59,293 nt of DNA from Lysobacteraceae bacterium (GTDB lineage Bacteria; Pseudomonadota; Gammaproteobacteria; Xanthomonadales; Ahniellaceae): NCBI GenBank assembly GCA_002995625.1, contig PVBP01000009.1, positions 1-59,293 on the forward strand. The letters run 5' to 3'. Both the position numbers and the translations under genes were made by a program. Below the pieces are notes generated by a model, which saw only the letters and a program-made list of their open reading frames with translations, was not told where the DNA came from and made no database searches. Positions 42,166-54,178 of the stretch are shown one piece after another. How positions within the stretch are numbered: the first letter of the stretch is position 1; each line of letters starts with the position of its first letter.

Positions 42166-42702
42166 TCAGGCCGATCCGTCGAGCGGCGGAATCCGCAGCA
42201 CCTGGCCCGGGTAGATCTTGTCGGGATCCTTCAGCATCGGCTGGTTGGCCTCGAAGATCTTCGGGTAGAGGCTCGACTTGCCGTACATCTTCTTCGCGAT
42301 CGCGCCGAGCGTGTCGCCCTTCTGCACGGTGTAGGTCTTCGTGGTCCACTCGCTCGGCGCCTGCACGGCCTCGGCCGCGGCGCCATCGGCGGCGCTCATC
42401 GCGCTGGCCGCCTCGATCTCGGCCGGCGCCGGCGGCTGGCCGACGACGAGCCGATCATCGACCTTGCCGACCCCGGCGACGTTGCCGACGATCAGGATCA
42501 CCTTCTCGCGCGTGGCCTGGTCGGGCACGTGGCCCTCGGCGATCAGGATGCCGTTCTCGAAGCGGAACGTGAGGCCGCTCGCGTCGATGCCGGCGTCGGC
42601 CACGTGCTGGCGCAGCGGCTTGTGTGGTTCGGCGTGCTTCTCGGGATCGGTGCCGCCGAAGATCTTGGCGCCGACCGAACGGGCGAAGTCGAGGATTCCC
42701 AT
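42166..42702 (-). CDS. BON-LysM protein, Kbp (YgaU)-like
   Basis: The 178-aa protein has a BON domain (about 28-90, 'GLTFRFENGILIAEGHVPDQ') and a C-terminal LysM domain (about 128-174, 'YTVQKGDTLGAIAKKMYGK' to 'IYPGQVLRIPPL'). Its order matches E. coli Kbp/YgaU, a K+-binding protein of about 149 aa. Here a longer Ala/Glu-rich linker joins the domains. No signal peptide is seen. The ATG at 42,702 begins 'MGILDFARSVG', like Kbp. A potassium role would suit the cation-transport cluster next door, but this is inference. Confidence 0.85.
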   Translation of the reverse strand: MGILDFARSVGAKIFGGTDPEKHAEPHKPLRQHVADAGIDASGLTFRFENGILIAEGHVPDQATREKVILIVGNVAGVGKVDDRLVVGQPPAPAEIEAASAMSAADGAAAEAVQAPSEWTTKTYTVQKGDTLGAIAKKMYGKSSLYPKIFEANQPMLKDPDKIYPGQVLRIPPLDGSA

Positions 42703-42866
42703 GGTGCGTCTCCGTCGTGCCGGGCCGACGGCCGACCCGGATCGGGCCGAGTATGCGCCAAGTCGATGTCGGGGGCCTTCCGGCCCGATGCGGGCTACGA
42801 TTGCGCCGGCGGCGACCGGCGCGTCGAGCGGGCGGGTAGCCCTGGTCCTGACCTGAGGGGGGGAGC

Positions 42867-43826
42867 ATGTCGATCGAGATCCTGTGGTTCCTCGTCGGCG
42901 TCGTCGTGCTCGCGCTCGGCGCCGACTCGCTGGTGCGCGGCCTCGCCGGCCTCGGCGCACGGCTCGGCGCCGGCGCGTTCGCGATCGGCGTGCTGCTGAC
43001 CGCCTTCGGCGGCTCGGCGCCGGACCTCGCGATCAACATCGACGCGGTCGTCGAGGGGCACGGGGCGCTGGCGCTCGGCAACATCATCGGCAGCTGCCTC
43101 GTCAACATCGGGCTCGGCATTGGCCTTTGCGCGCTGATCCGGCCGCTCGACGTGCACCTGCCGCTGCTGCGGCCGTTCGTGATCGCGCTGATGGGCGCCG
43201 GCATCGTGCTGCTCGCGGCCGCGCACAACGGCACCTTCGGGTTCCTCGATGGCGGCCTGCTGCTGGTCGCCTTCGCGACGCTCGGCGTGCTCGCGGTCCG
43301 CCACCGCGCGACCCGCGCGGCGCCGGCCACGGTCGCGGTGTTCGAGGCCGAGGGCACGACCCGGACCCACGTCGGACTCAATCTGCTGCGGCTCGCGATC
43401 GGGGCCGCGCTGACCTGGTACGGCGCGCGGATGGTCGTCGGCGAGGCCGTCTACCTCGCTGGGCAATGGCAGGTCAGCGAGCTGTTCGCGGGCCTGACGC
43501 TGGTCGCGATCGGCTCCTCGCTGCCGCAGCTCGCATTGATGGTCGTGGCCGCGATCCGCGGCCGCGGCGACGTGGTCGTGATGAGCGCGGTCGGCTCGAA
43601 CCTCGTGAACCTGACCCTGATCCTCGGCGCCACCGCGATCCTCGAGCCGTACCCGGTCGCGAGCTCGCTGGTCCACCTCGAGATCCCGGCGCTGATCGCG
43701 TTCTCGGCGGTGCTCTACCCGCTGATCCGCGGCGATGCCCGGATCAGCCGCGCGGAGGGCGGAGTGCTGTTCGGCGCCTTCGTGGCGTTCACCGCGTTCC
43801 AGATCTGGCAGGTCGCCGCCGGCTGA
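42867..43826 (+). CDS. CaCA-family cation exchanger with altered ion-binding residues
   Basis: The 319-aa protein has ten membrane helices and two alpha-repeats as in prokaryotic Na+/Ca2+ exchangers. The repeat 1 motif is 'TAFGGSAPDLAINIDA' with Asp53, where GTSxPEL (Glu) is canonical. The repeat 2 motif is 'VAIGSSLPQLALMVVA' with Gln221, where Glu is canonical. The GN/GSN motifs that follow are GNIIGSC and AVGSNLVN. The fold is intact, but both key carboxylates differ, so ion selectivity may be changed. A start at ATG 42,867 follows GGGGGGAG. The canonical paralogue lies 114 bp downstream on the same strand. Confidence 0.88.
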   Translation: MSIEILWFLVGVVVLALGADSLVRGLAGLGARLGAGAFAIGVLLTAFGGSAPDLAINIDAVVEGHGALALGNIIGSCLVNIGLGIGLCALIRPLDVHLPLLRPFVIALMGAGIVLLAAAHNGTFGFLDGGLLLVAFATLGVLAVRHRATRAAPATVAVFEAEGTTRTHVGLNLLRLAIGAALTWYGARMVVGEAVYLAGQWQVSELFAGLTLVAIGSSLPQLALMVVAAIRGRGDVVVMSAVGSNLVNLTLILGATAILEPYPVASSLVHLEIPALIAFSAVLYPLIRGDARISRAEGGVLFGAFVAFTAFQIWQVAAG

Positions 43827-43940
43827 ACCCGGCACCGGCGACCGGCGACGCCTTCGCGTCCGAAGGTCGCGAGCGACCACGGCCGGAGCCACCCGGTCCC
43901 GCTATCCTCTCGCGCCCCGTTCGCCCGGATCGGACCCTGC

Positions 43941-44924
43941 ATGCTGCTCGACCTCGGCATCCTCGCGCTCGGCGTCGCGATCCTCGCGGTCGGCGCCGAC
44001 ATCTTCGTGCGCGGCTCGTCCGCGATCGCCGAACGCTTCGGGATCAGCCCGTTCGTGATCGGTCTCGTGGTCGTCGGCTTCGGCACCTCGACGCCGGAGC
44101 TCGCCGTCAACCTGTCGGCGGCGCTCAAGGGCAGCACCGACATCGCGGTCGGCAACGTGGTCGGCAGCAACATCGCCAACGTGGCGCTGATCCTCGGCTG
44201 CGCGGCGCTGGTCACGCCGCTGGTCGTCCACCTGCGGATGGTCCGGCTCGAGCTGCCGATCATGATCGCGATCAGCGTCGGTCTCTGGGCGCTCGCGGCG
44301 GGCGGCGAGATCAGCCGGATCGAGGGCGGGATCATGGTCGCCGCCTTCGTCGCCTTCCTGCTGCTGCTGCTGCGGAACTCGAAGCAGGAATCGAGCGAGG
44401 TCGTCGCGGAGTACGCCGAGGAGGTCAGGCACGTCCGTTCGCCGTGGCTGACCGCCGTGTTCGTCGCTGGCGGCCTCGCGATGCTGATCGGCGGCGGCTG
44501 GCTGTGCGTCGACGCCGCGGTCGGGCTGGCCCGCGGACTGGGTCTCTCCGAGCTGGTGATCGGCCTCACGATCGTCGCGGTCGGCACGTCGCTGCCCGAG
44601 CTCGCGTCGTCGGTCGCGGCCGCGATCCGCGGCAACACCGACATCGCGATCGGCAACGTGATCGGTTCGAACATCTACAACGTGCTCTGCGTGCTCGGCA
44701 TCACCGCGATGATCCAGCCGCTGCCGACCACCGGCGCGACGCTGATGTGGCTCGACCTGCCGGTGATGGTCGCGTTCGCGGTCGTGCTGGTGCCGATGAT
44801 GATGGTCGCGATGCGGATCACGCGGCTGTCCGGCGCGCTGCTGCTGGCCGGCTACGCGGCCTACCTCTGGTACCTCGTCGAGTACTCGCGCGGCGCGGCC
44901 GCGGTGGCCGGCGTCGGCGGCTGA
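43941..44924 (+). CDS. CaCA-family sodium/calcium exchanger (canonical)
   Basis: The 327-aa protein has two intact alpha-repeats, 'GFGTSTPELAVNLSAAL' (Glu53) with 'GNVVGSNIANV', and 'AVGTSLPELASSVAAAI' (Glu221) with 'GNVIGSNIYNV'. These are the Ca2+- and Na+-coordinating motifs known from archaeal NCX. A charged cytoplasmic loop (about 146-166) separates the halves. It should use the sodium gradient to export Ca2+. Its residue numbering matches the upstream paralogue at both key positions, indicating an old tandem duplication. Confidence 0.92.
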   Translation: MLLDLGILALGVAILAVGADIFVRGSSAIAERFGISPFVIGLVVVGFGTSTPELAVNLSAALKGSTDIAVGNVVGSNIANVALILGCAALVTPLVVHLRMVRLELPIMIAISVGLWALAAGGEISRIEGGIMVAAFVAFLLLLLRNSKQESSEVVAEYAEEVRHVRSPWLTAVFVAGGLAMLIGGGWLCVDAAVGLARGLGLSELVIGLTIVAVGTSLPELASSVAAAIRGNTDIAIGNVIGSNIYNVLCVLGITAMIQPLPTTGATLMWLDLPVMVAFAVVLVPMMMVAMRITRLSGALLLAGYAAYLWYLVEYSRGAAAVAGVGG

Positions 44925-44961
44925 CGCGGTGCGCGGCCCGGGCGGGAGATCGCAGCGCGCG

Positions 44962-45312
44962 TCAGCCCGCGTCGTGCGGCCGCTCCGGCGGCGGCGGCGG
45001 CTTCGTCGAATCGTCGATCGCCATCGCGCCCTTGACCATCATGTGCGCCGCGACCGGCGCGGTGATGAACACGAACAGCGTGATCAGGAGTTCGTGCGCC
45101 GGCGGCGCGCCGCCGCGCAGGCCGAACCACAGCATCGACGCGACCAGGATCGAGCCGATGCCGAGCGTCGTGACCTTAGTCGGTCCGTGCAGGCGCTTCA
45201 GGAAGTCGCCGAGCTTGGCGAGGCCGAAGGCGCCGACCAGCGCGAACGCGCCGCCGAAGACCAGCAGCGCGGCGACGACCGCATCGACCAGCGGCGGCAG
45301 CGGCGCGCTCAT
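44962..45312 (-). CDS. mrpG: Mrp Na+/H+ antiporter subunit G (operon 1)
   Basis: The 116-aa protein has three membrane helices and the MrpG phrases 'FALVGAFGLAKLGDFLKRLH', 'GPTKVTTLGIGSILVASMLW' and 'TLFVFITAPVAAHMM'. It is the last gene of a six-gene operon and overlaps mrpF by 4 bp. The C-terminus is Pro-rich. Confidence 0.9.
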   Translation of the reverse strand: MSAPLPPLVDAVVAALLVFGGAFALVGAFGLAKLGDFLKRLHGPTKVTTLGIGSILVASMLWFGLRGGAPPAHELLITLFVFITAPVAAHMMVKGAMAIDDSTKPPPPPERPHDAG

Positions 45313-45578
45313 TCGACCACGTCCCCGCGTTCGAGGTAGCGCGCGAAGGCGACCGTGCCGACGAAGCCGAGCAGCGCGATGATCATCGCGGCCTCGAAGT
45401 AGACGCCGCTGTCGAGCCAGATCCCGAGCGCGATCAGCAGCGCGGTGGTGACGACGTACAGCGTGTCCAGCGCGAGGATCCGGTCGGGCAGGCCCGGGCC
45501 GCGCACCAGCCGGTAGAGCGCGAGGAAGATCGCCGCCCCGAGCATCGCGAGCACCCACGGCAGCACGGCGGCGGTCAT
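45309..45578 (-). CDS. mrpF: Mrp Na+/H+ antiporter subunit F (operon 1)
   Basis: The 89-aa protein has three helices, with the family motif 'RLVRGPGLPDRILALDTLYV' and 'GVYFEAAMIIALLGFVGTVA'. It overlaps mrpE and mrpG by 4 bp each, so the subunits are translationally coupled. Confidence 0.92.
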   Translation of the reverse strand: MTAAVLPWVLAMLGAAIFLALYRLVRGPGLPDRILALDTLYVVTTALLIALGIWLDSGVYFEAAMIIALLGFVGTVAFARYLERGDVVE

Positions 45579-46060
45579 TCGAGGATCTCCTTGAGCGGCC
45601 GTTCGTAGCGCTGCTTGATCTCGCGGATCGTCGCCTCGGGATCGTCGGTGTGGAAGCAGTGCACGAGGAGGTGCCGGCCGTCGGGCGACAGGTCCGAGGA
45701 CAGCGTGCCCGGCGTCATCGTGATGATCCCGGCGAGCGCCGCGATCGCGTACGGATCGCGCACGTCGAGCGGGACCCAGAAGTAGGTCGGCCGGATCCGC
45801 GACTCCGGGCCGAGGATCCGGATCGCGAGGTCGATCGCGGCCTTGACGATGTCGTGGAGCACGAGCAGGAACAGCGCGAGCGCGCGCAGCGGCCGCCGGA
45901 TCCGGGGCCGGTCGGGCTTGAGCCGCGCGACCAGGTGCGGGATCGCGAGCGCGAGCGCCGCCCCGAGCAGGCCGTGGCCGACGCTCGGGCCGTTCAGCAG
46001 CAGCCAGACGATGAGGATCGTCAGGCTGATGACCGGGTTCGGGACCAGGCGCGCGATCAT
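45575..46060 (-). CDS. mrpE: Mrp Na+/H+ antiporter subunit E (operon 1)
   Basis: The 161-aa protein is full length for MrpE. N-terminal helices ('VISLTILIVWLLLNG', 'LLGAALALAIPHLVA') are followed by 'IITMTPGTLSSDLSPDGRHL' and 'LVHCFHTDDPE', the conserved cytoplasmic domain. It overlaps both neighbours by 4 bp. Confidence 0.93.
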   Translation of the reverse strand: MIARLVPNPVISLTILIVWLLLNGPSVGHGLLGAALALAIPHLVARLKPDRPRIRRPLRALALFLLVLHDIVKAAIDLAIRILGPESRIRPTYFWVPLDVRDPYAIAALAGIITMTPGTLSSDLSPDGRHLLVHCFHTDDPEATIREIKQRYERPLKEILE

Positions 46061-47595
46061 CGGTCGCTCCCCGGACGTTCGACCGGACGCTGGCCGAGCA
46101 CCGCTGCGATGTACGCGGACGGCGCGGCCAGCTGCGCGGCGGCCGCGCGCGCATAGGCGAGGACCGGGTCGGCCAGCACCGACAGCGCGAGGCTCGCGGT
46201 CAGCAGCGCGGCGAGCGGTGCGGTCTCGGCGAAGGCCGGTGCGGCGACCGGCGTCGTGGCGACGTGGCCTTTCGGCGGCGGCCGCCAGAACAGGTGCGAG
46301 CCGGCGCGCGCGAGCGCGACGATCACGACGAGGCCCGAGGCGAGGACCACGGTCCACAGCCACGCCCCGGACGGATGCGCGGCCAGCGCGTCGAGCAGGG
46401 CGACCTTGGCGACGAAGCCCGAGAGCGGCGGCAGCGCCGCGATCGACACCGCGGCGACGATGAAGGCGAGGGCGAGCGGGTCGCGGCGCCGGATCGCATC
46501 GTCGGTCCTGAGGCAGTCGCCGGCCGCCGGGCGATGCCGCAGCACGAGGTCGGCCAGCAGGAACAGCGCGGCCGCCGCCAGCGTCGAATGGACGAGGTAG
46601 TAGAGCGCGGCGCCGAGCGCGTCGGCGCCGCCGACGCCGAAGGCCGTGAACAGCGTGCCGGCCGACGCGACGACGAGATGGCCGGTGAGCGTCCGCAGCG
46701 ACGGTGCCGCGAGCGCGCCGAGCGCTCCGAGCACGAGCGTCGCAAGACCGAGCGGCAGCACCCACGGCTCGGCGACGCCGGCGGCCGGGCCGGCCTCCGC
46801 GCCGAAGACCAGCGTGTGCACCCGGTAGACCGCGTAGATGCCGACCTTGGTCATGATCGCGAACAGCGCGGCGACGGCGGGCGTCGCCGCGGCATAGGTG
46901 CGCGGCAGCCAGAACCACAGCGGCAGCAGCGCGCCCTTGAGCGCGAACACGACCATCAGCAGCAGCGCGGCGGCCCGCACCAGCGCGACGTTCTCGTCCG
47001 GCGTCGCCGCGATCTTGGCCGCGAGGTCGGCCATGTTGAGCGTGCCGACGAGCCCGAACAGCACCCCGAGCCCGACCAGGAACAGCGAGGAGCCGGTCAG
47101 GTTCAGGATCATGTAGTGGGTCGCGCGCCTGAGCCGCTCGCCGTCGGCGGCGTGGACCAGCAGGCCATAGCTCGCGATCAGCAACACCTCGAAGAACACG
47201 AACAGGTTGAACAGGTCGCCGGTCAGGAACGCGCCGGCGATGCCCATCAGCTGGAACATCAGGAGCGCGTGGAAGTGCGCCTGGCGGGTGTCGAGGCCAC
47301 CCGCGGCCGCGCTCGCGGCGACCGCGCCGAGGATCGCGGTCAGCAGCACCATCAGCGCCGACAGCCGGTCGACGACCAGCACGATGCCGACGTTCGACGG
47401 CCAGTTGCCGAGCTGGTAGACGAGGTACCCGCCGCGGTCGGCCAGCGTGACCAGCATCAGCGCGACGCCGAGCAGCGAAAGGCACGCCACCGCGACGACC
47501 AGCCGCCGCAGCCGCAGCGGGGCGTCGTGCAGCAGCAGCAGCAGGGCGCCCGCGACCAGCGGGATCAGCACCGGCAGGACGGGGAGGTGGTTCAT
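46057..47595 (-). CDS. mrpD: Mrp Na+/H+ antiporter subunit D (operon 1)
   Basis: The 512-aa protein is a proton-pumping-subunit homologue of NuoM/NuoN type with about 14 helices. The essential Glu lies in 'LFNLFVFFEVLLIASYG' (E136) and a Lys in 'FALKGALLPLWFWLP'. The following 'TPAVAALFAIMTKVGIYAVY' is typical of MrpD. It couples proton entry to Na+ extrusion with MrpA. Confidence 0.94.
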   Translation of the reverse strand: MNHLPVLPVLIPLVAGALLLLLHDAPLRLRRLVVAVACLSLLGVALMLVTLADRGGYLVYQLGNWPSNVGIVLVVDRLSALMVLLTAILGAVAASAAAGGLDTRQAHFHALLMFQLMGIAGAFLTGDLFNLFVFFEVLLIASYGLLVHAADGERLRRATHYMILNLTGSSLFLVGLGVLFGLVGTLNMADLAAKIAATPDENVALVRAAALLLMVVFALKGALLPLWFWLPRTYAAATPAVAALFAIMTKVGIYAVYRVHTLVFGAEAGPAAGVAEPWVLPLGLATLVLGALGALAAPSLRTLTGHLVVASAGTLFTAFGVGGADALGAALYYLVHSTLAAAALFLLADLVLRHRPAAGDCLRTDDAIRRRDPLALAFIVAAVSIAALPPLSGFVAKVALLDALAAHPSGAWLWTVVLASGLVVIVALARAGSHLFWRPPPKGHVATTPVAAPAFAETAPLAALLTASLALSVLADPVLAYARAAAAQLAAPSAYIAAVLGQRPVERPGSDR

Positions 47596-47938
47596 CGGCC
47601 GTCCCCGTCGTCGGCGTCGACGTGGTCGGAGCCGTTGTCCTCGCGGCTGCGCAGCGCGACCACGACCAGCAGCGCGGTCATCGCGAAGCTGATCACGATC
47701 GCGGTCAGCACCAGCGCCTGCGGCACCGGGTCCATGTAGTTCGCGAGCGTCGGCGAGAGCCCCTCGCGGATCAGCGGCGGCTTGCCGAGCGCGAGCCCGC
47801 CGACCATGAACAGCATCGTGTTGACCGCGTACGACAGCAGCGTCAGTCCGAGGATCACGTCGAACGTGCGCGCCCGCAGCATCAGCCAGACCGCGCAGGC
47901 CACGAGCACCCCGATCGCGCTGGCGGCGAGCAGCTCCA

Positions 47939-47939
<1 letters not shown>
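47592..47939 (-). CDS. mrpC: Mrp Na+/H+ antiporter subunit C (operon 1)
   Basis: The 115-aa protein is NuoK-like with three helices: 'RTFDVILGLTLLSYAVNTML' and 'DPVPQALVLTAIVISFAMTA' are the family motifs. Its start shares one base with the stop of mrpAB (TGATG) and its stop overlaps mrpD by 4 bp. Confidence 0.93.
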
Positions 47940-50704
<2,765 letters not shown>

Positions 50705-50874
50705 CGGGGCGACCGGCTCGGGAGCGGCGAGCGCCGGGGCATGGCTGTCCCGACGCGGGCCGCGAGTGTGCCGGATCGGCTGCGGTCGCGCAAAGAACCA
50801 TGGCCTCGATCCGCGCGGATCGCCGCGGGCCGTCCACGGGTGGTGCCGAACCGTCGCGGGACGGTGCGACGGGC

Positions 50875-51198
50875 TCAGTCGGGTGCGCGCGACCCGCCGA
50901 TCCGCGGCACGTCGTCGGTCGGGATGTCCTGCTCGCGCACCGCCGCGCGCGCGAGCAGGTGCGAGGCGACCGGCAGCGTCGCGACCAGGAAGCCGAGGAT
51001 CAGCGCGAGCCGCACGCCGAAGCCGTCCGCCGGGATCGCGACGAAGGCGCCGAACGCGATCATCGCAAGCGCCAGCGTGCCGGCCTTGGTCGCGGCGTGC
51101 TGGCGCGACAGCGCGTCGGGCAGCGTCACGACGCCCCAGCCGGCGATCACGAGGATCACCGCGCCGAGCGCGATCAGCAGCGTCGCCAGCGCGGTCAT
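50875..51198 (-). CDS. mrpG: Mrp Na+/H+ antiporter subunit G (operon 2)
   Basis: The 107-aa protein has three helices with 'LIVIAGWGVVTLPDALSRQHAA'-type MrpG sequence (the 'LPDALSRQHAATKAGTLALA' segment is diagnostic) and 'FLVATLPVASHLLARAA'. It is the last gene of operon 2 and overlaps mrpF by 4 bp. Confidence 0.9.
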   Translation of the reverse strand: MTALATLLIALGAVILVIAGWGVVTLPDALSRQHAATKAGTLALAMIAFGAFVAIPADGFGVRLALILGFLVATLPVASHLLARAAVREQDIPTDDVPRIGGSRAPD

Positions 51199-51485
51199 CG
51201 CGGGGCTCCCGGCGTGCCGCGGCCGCGCGGCGCCTGCTCGATCAGCCGCGCCCAGCCGATCGTCGCGACGAACGCGACCAGCGCGAGGCCGACCGCGACG
51301 TCGAGGAACACGGTGCGCGCGGTCGCGAGCGCGGCGGCGATGCAGAGCGCGATCGCGGCCGCGAGCAGGATGTCGAGCGCGACCACGCGGTCGGCCTGCG
51401 TGGGTCCGGCCACGAGGCGGTACATCGCGAAGCCGCTCGCGACGATCGCGCCGGCGACGAGGATCGTGATCGAAAGACCGATCAT
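51195..51485 (-). CDS. mrpF: Mrp Na+/H+ antiporter subunit F (operon 2)
   Basis: The 96-aa protein has three helices, with 'YRLVAGPTQADRVVALDILL' matching the MrpF 'RGP...DRI.ALD' motif. 4-bp overlaps join it to mrpE and mrpG. Confidence 0.92.
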   Translation of the reverse strand: MIGLSITILVAGAIVASGFAMYRLVAGPTQADRVVALDILLAAAIALCIAAALATARTVFLDVAVGLALVAFVATIGWARLIEQAPRGRGTPGAPR

Positions 51486-51828
51486 CGGCGCGGCTCCCCG
51501 AACAGCGCGACGAGGCCCGGCTCGAAGTCGCGGCGGATCGACGCCAGCAGCGCCTCGGGGTCCGAGGCGTCGAGCGCGTGGACCAGCAACTCGTGCCGCT
51601 CCATGTCGATGTCGATCGTGGTCGTGCCGGGTGTCAGCGAGACCATGCAGCCGAGCAGCGCCGCGCCCTGCTCGCTCATCGGCGCGAAGCCGATCCGCAG
51701 GAGCGCGACCGGCGGCGGCGGGCGGCCGGGCAGGCCGCTCCTCAGGATCACGGCGATCGTCGCGAAGCCGGCGACCACCACCGCGACCACGAAGCGGACG
51801 GCGAGCCCGATCGCCGCGGCGAGCTTCC

Positions 51829-51832
<4 letters not shown>
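51482..51832 (-). CDS. mrpE: Mrp Na+/H+ antiporter subunit E (operon 2, short form)
   Basis: At 116 aa this is shorter than the 161-aa paralogue in operon 1. It keeps one N-terminal helix ('VVAVVVAGFATIAVIL') and the cytoplasmic domain with 'CMVSLTPGTTTIDIDMERHE' and 'LLVHALDASDPEALL'. The second N-terminal helix region is missing. It overlaps mrpD and mrpF by 4 bp, so the start at 51,832 is well fixed. Confidence 0.88.
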
Positions 51833-53288
<1,456 letters not shown>

Positions 53289-53292
<4 letters not shown>

Positions 53293-53720
53293 CGCGCGGC
53301 CTCGCGGCGTGGCTCGGCGCCGGCGATCGGCTCGAAGGCCGGATCGGTCGCCGGCGGCTTGACCGGGTCGGTCGGGACCGGCTCGGCGTCGCGCAGGGCG
53401 AGCGCGTCGTCGGTGCGCGCGTCGCGGATCAGCCGCAGCATCAGCACCAGTGCGAAGCAGACCAGCGCGAAGCCGATCACGATCGCGGTCAGCACCAGCG
53501 CCTGCGGCAGCGGATTCGCGGCGTCGGCGAGCGCCGCCTGGCCCACCGGCACGACCGCGGGCGCGGTCGGGCCGAGGCGGCCGGCCGCGAACAGCACCAG
53601 GTTCGCGGCGCTGCCGACCATCGCGACCCCGAGCACGACGCGGAACAGGTCGCGCGACAGCGTCAGATACACGCCGACCGTCACGGTCACGAACACCACG
53701 AGCGCGATCGTCGCGATCAT
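53289..53720 (-). CDS. mrpC: Mrp Na+/H+ antiporter subunit C (operon 2)
   Basis: The 143-aa NuoK-like protein has three helices ('LSRDLFRVVLGVAMVGSAAN' and 'ANPLPQALVLTAIVIGFALV'). A C-terminal hydrophilic tail of about 35 residues is rich in Pro, Asp and Glu and is absent from the operon 1 copy. 4-bp overlaps join it to both neighbours. Confidence 0.93.
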
Positions 53721-54178
53721 CGTCGGGGCTCCGGTCGTTCGTCGTCGGCCGGCGTCAGGTCGGCCTCGAGCAGCGACAGCGCGTAGCCGGCGAGCGCGCC
53801 CCAGACGCACAGATAGACGCCGACGTCGAACACCAGCACGGTCGAGACCTTGAGCTCGGTGAATCCGAGCGGGATCGCGCCCCACAGGTGGGTCAGGAAG
53901 GCGTCGCCGAAGAGCAGTGCCGGCAGGCCGGAGACCACGCCGAGCGCGACGCCGACGGCCGAGAGGATCAGCGGCGAGCGGAACGGCAGCCGCGCCTCGG
54001 CGGCAGCGGGACCGTGCGCCAGCGCCCACAGCACCGAGGCGGTGACCGCGACGAGTCCTGCGATGAATCCGCCGCCCGGCTCGTTGTGGCCGCGCAGCAG
54101 CACCACCAGCGAGGCGAGCAGGACCACGACGTAGAGCGGCCGCGCGACGACGTCGAGGATCACGAGGCGCGGGTTCAT
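53717..54178 (-). CDS. mrpB: Mrp Na+/H+ antiporter subunit B (operon 2)
   Basis: The 153-aa stand-alone MrpB has 'LASLVVLLRGHNEPGGGFIA' (the RGHN.PGGGF motif) and 'VSTVLVFDVGVYLCVWGALA'. It has four helices. It is separate here, whereas in operon 1 the same domain is fused to MrpA. Its ATG overlaps the mrpA stop by 4 bp. Confidence 0.94.
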   Translation of the reverse strand: MNPRLVILDVVARPLYVVVLLASLVVLLRGHNEPGGGFIAGLVAVTASVLWALAHGPAAAEARLPFRSPLILSAVGVALGVVSGLPALLFGDAFLTHLWGAIPLGFTELKVSTVLVFDVGVYLCVWGALAGYALSLLEADLTPADDERPEPRR

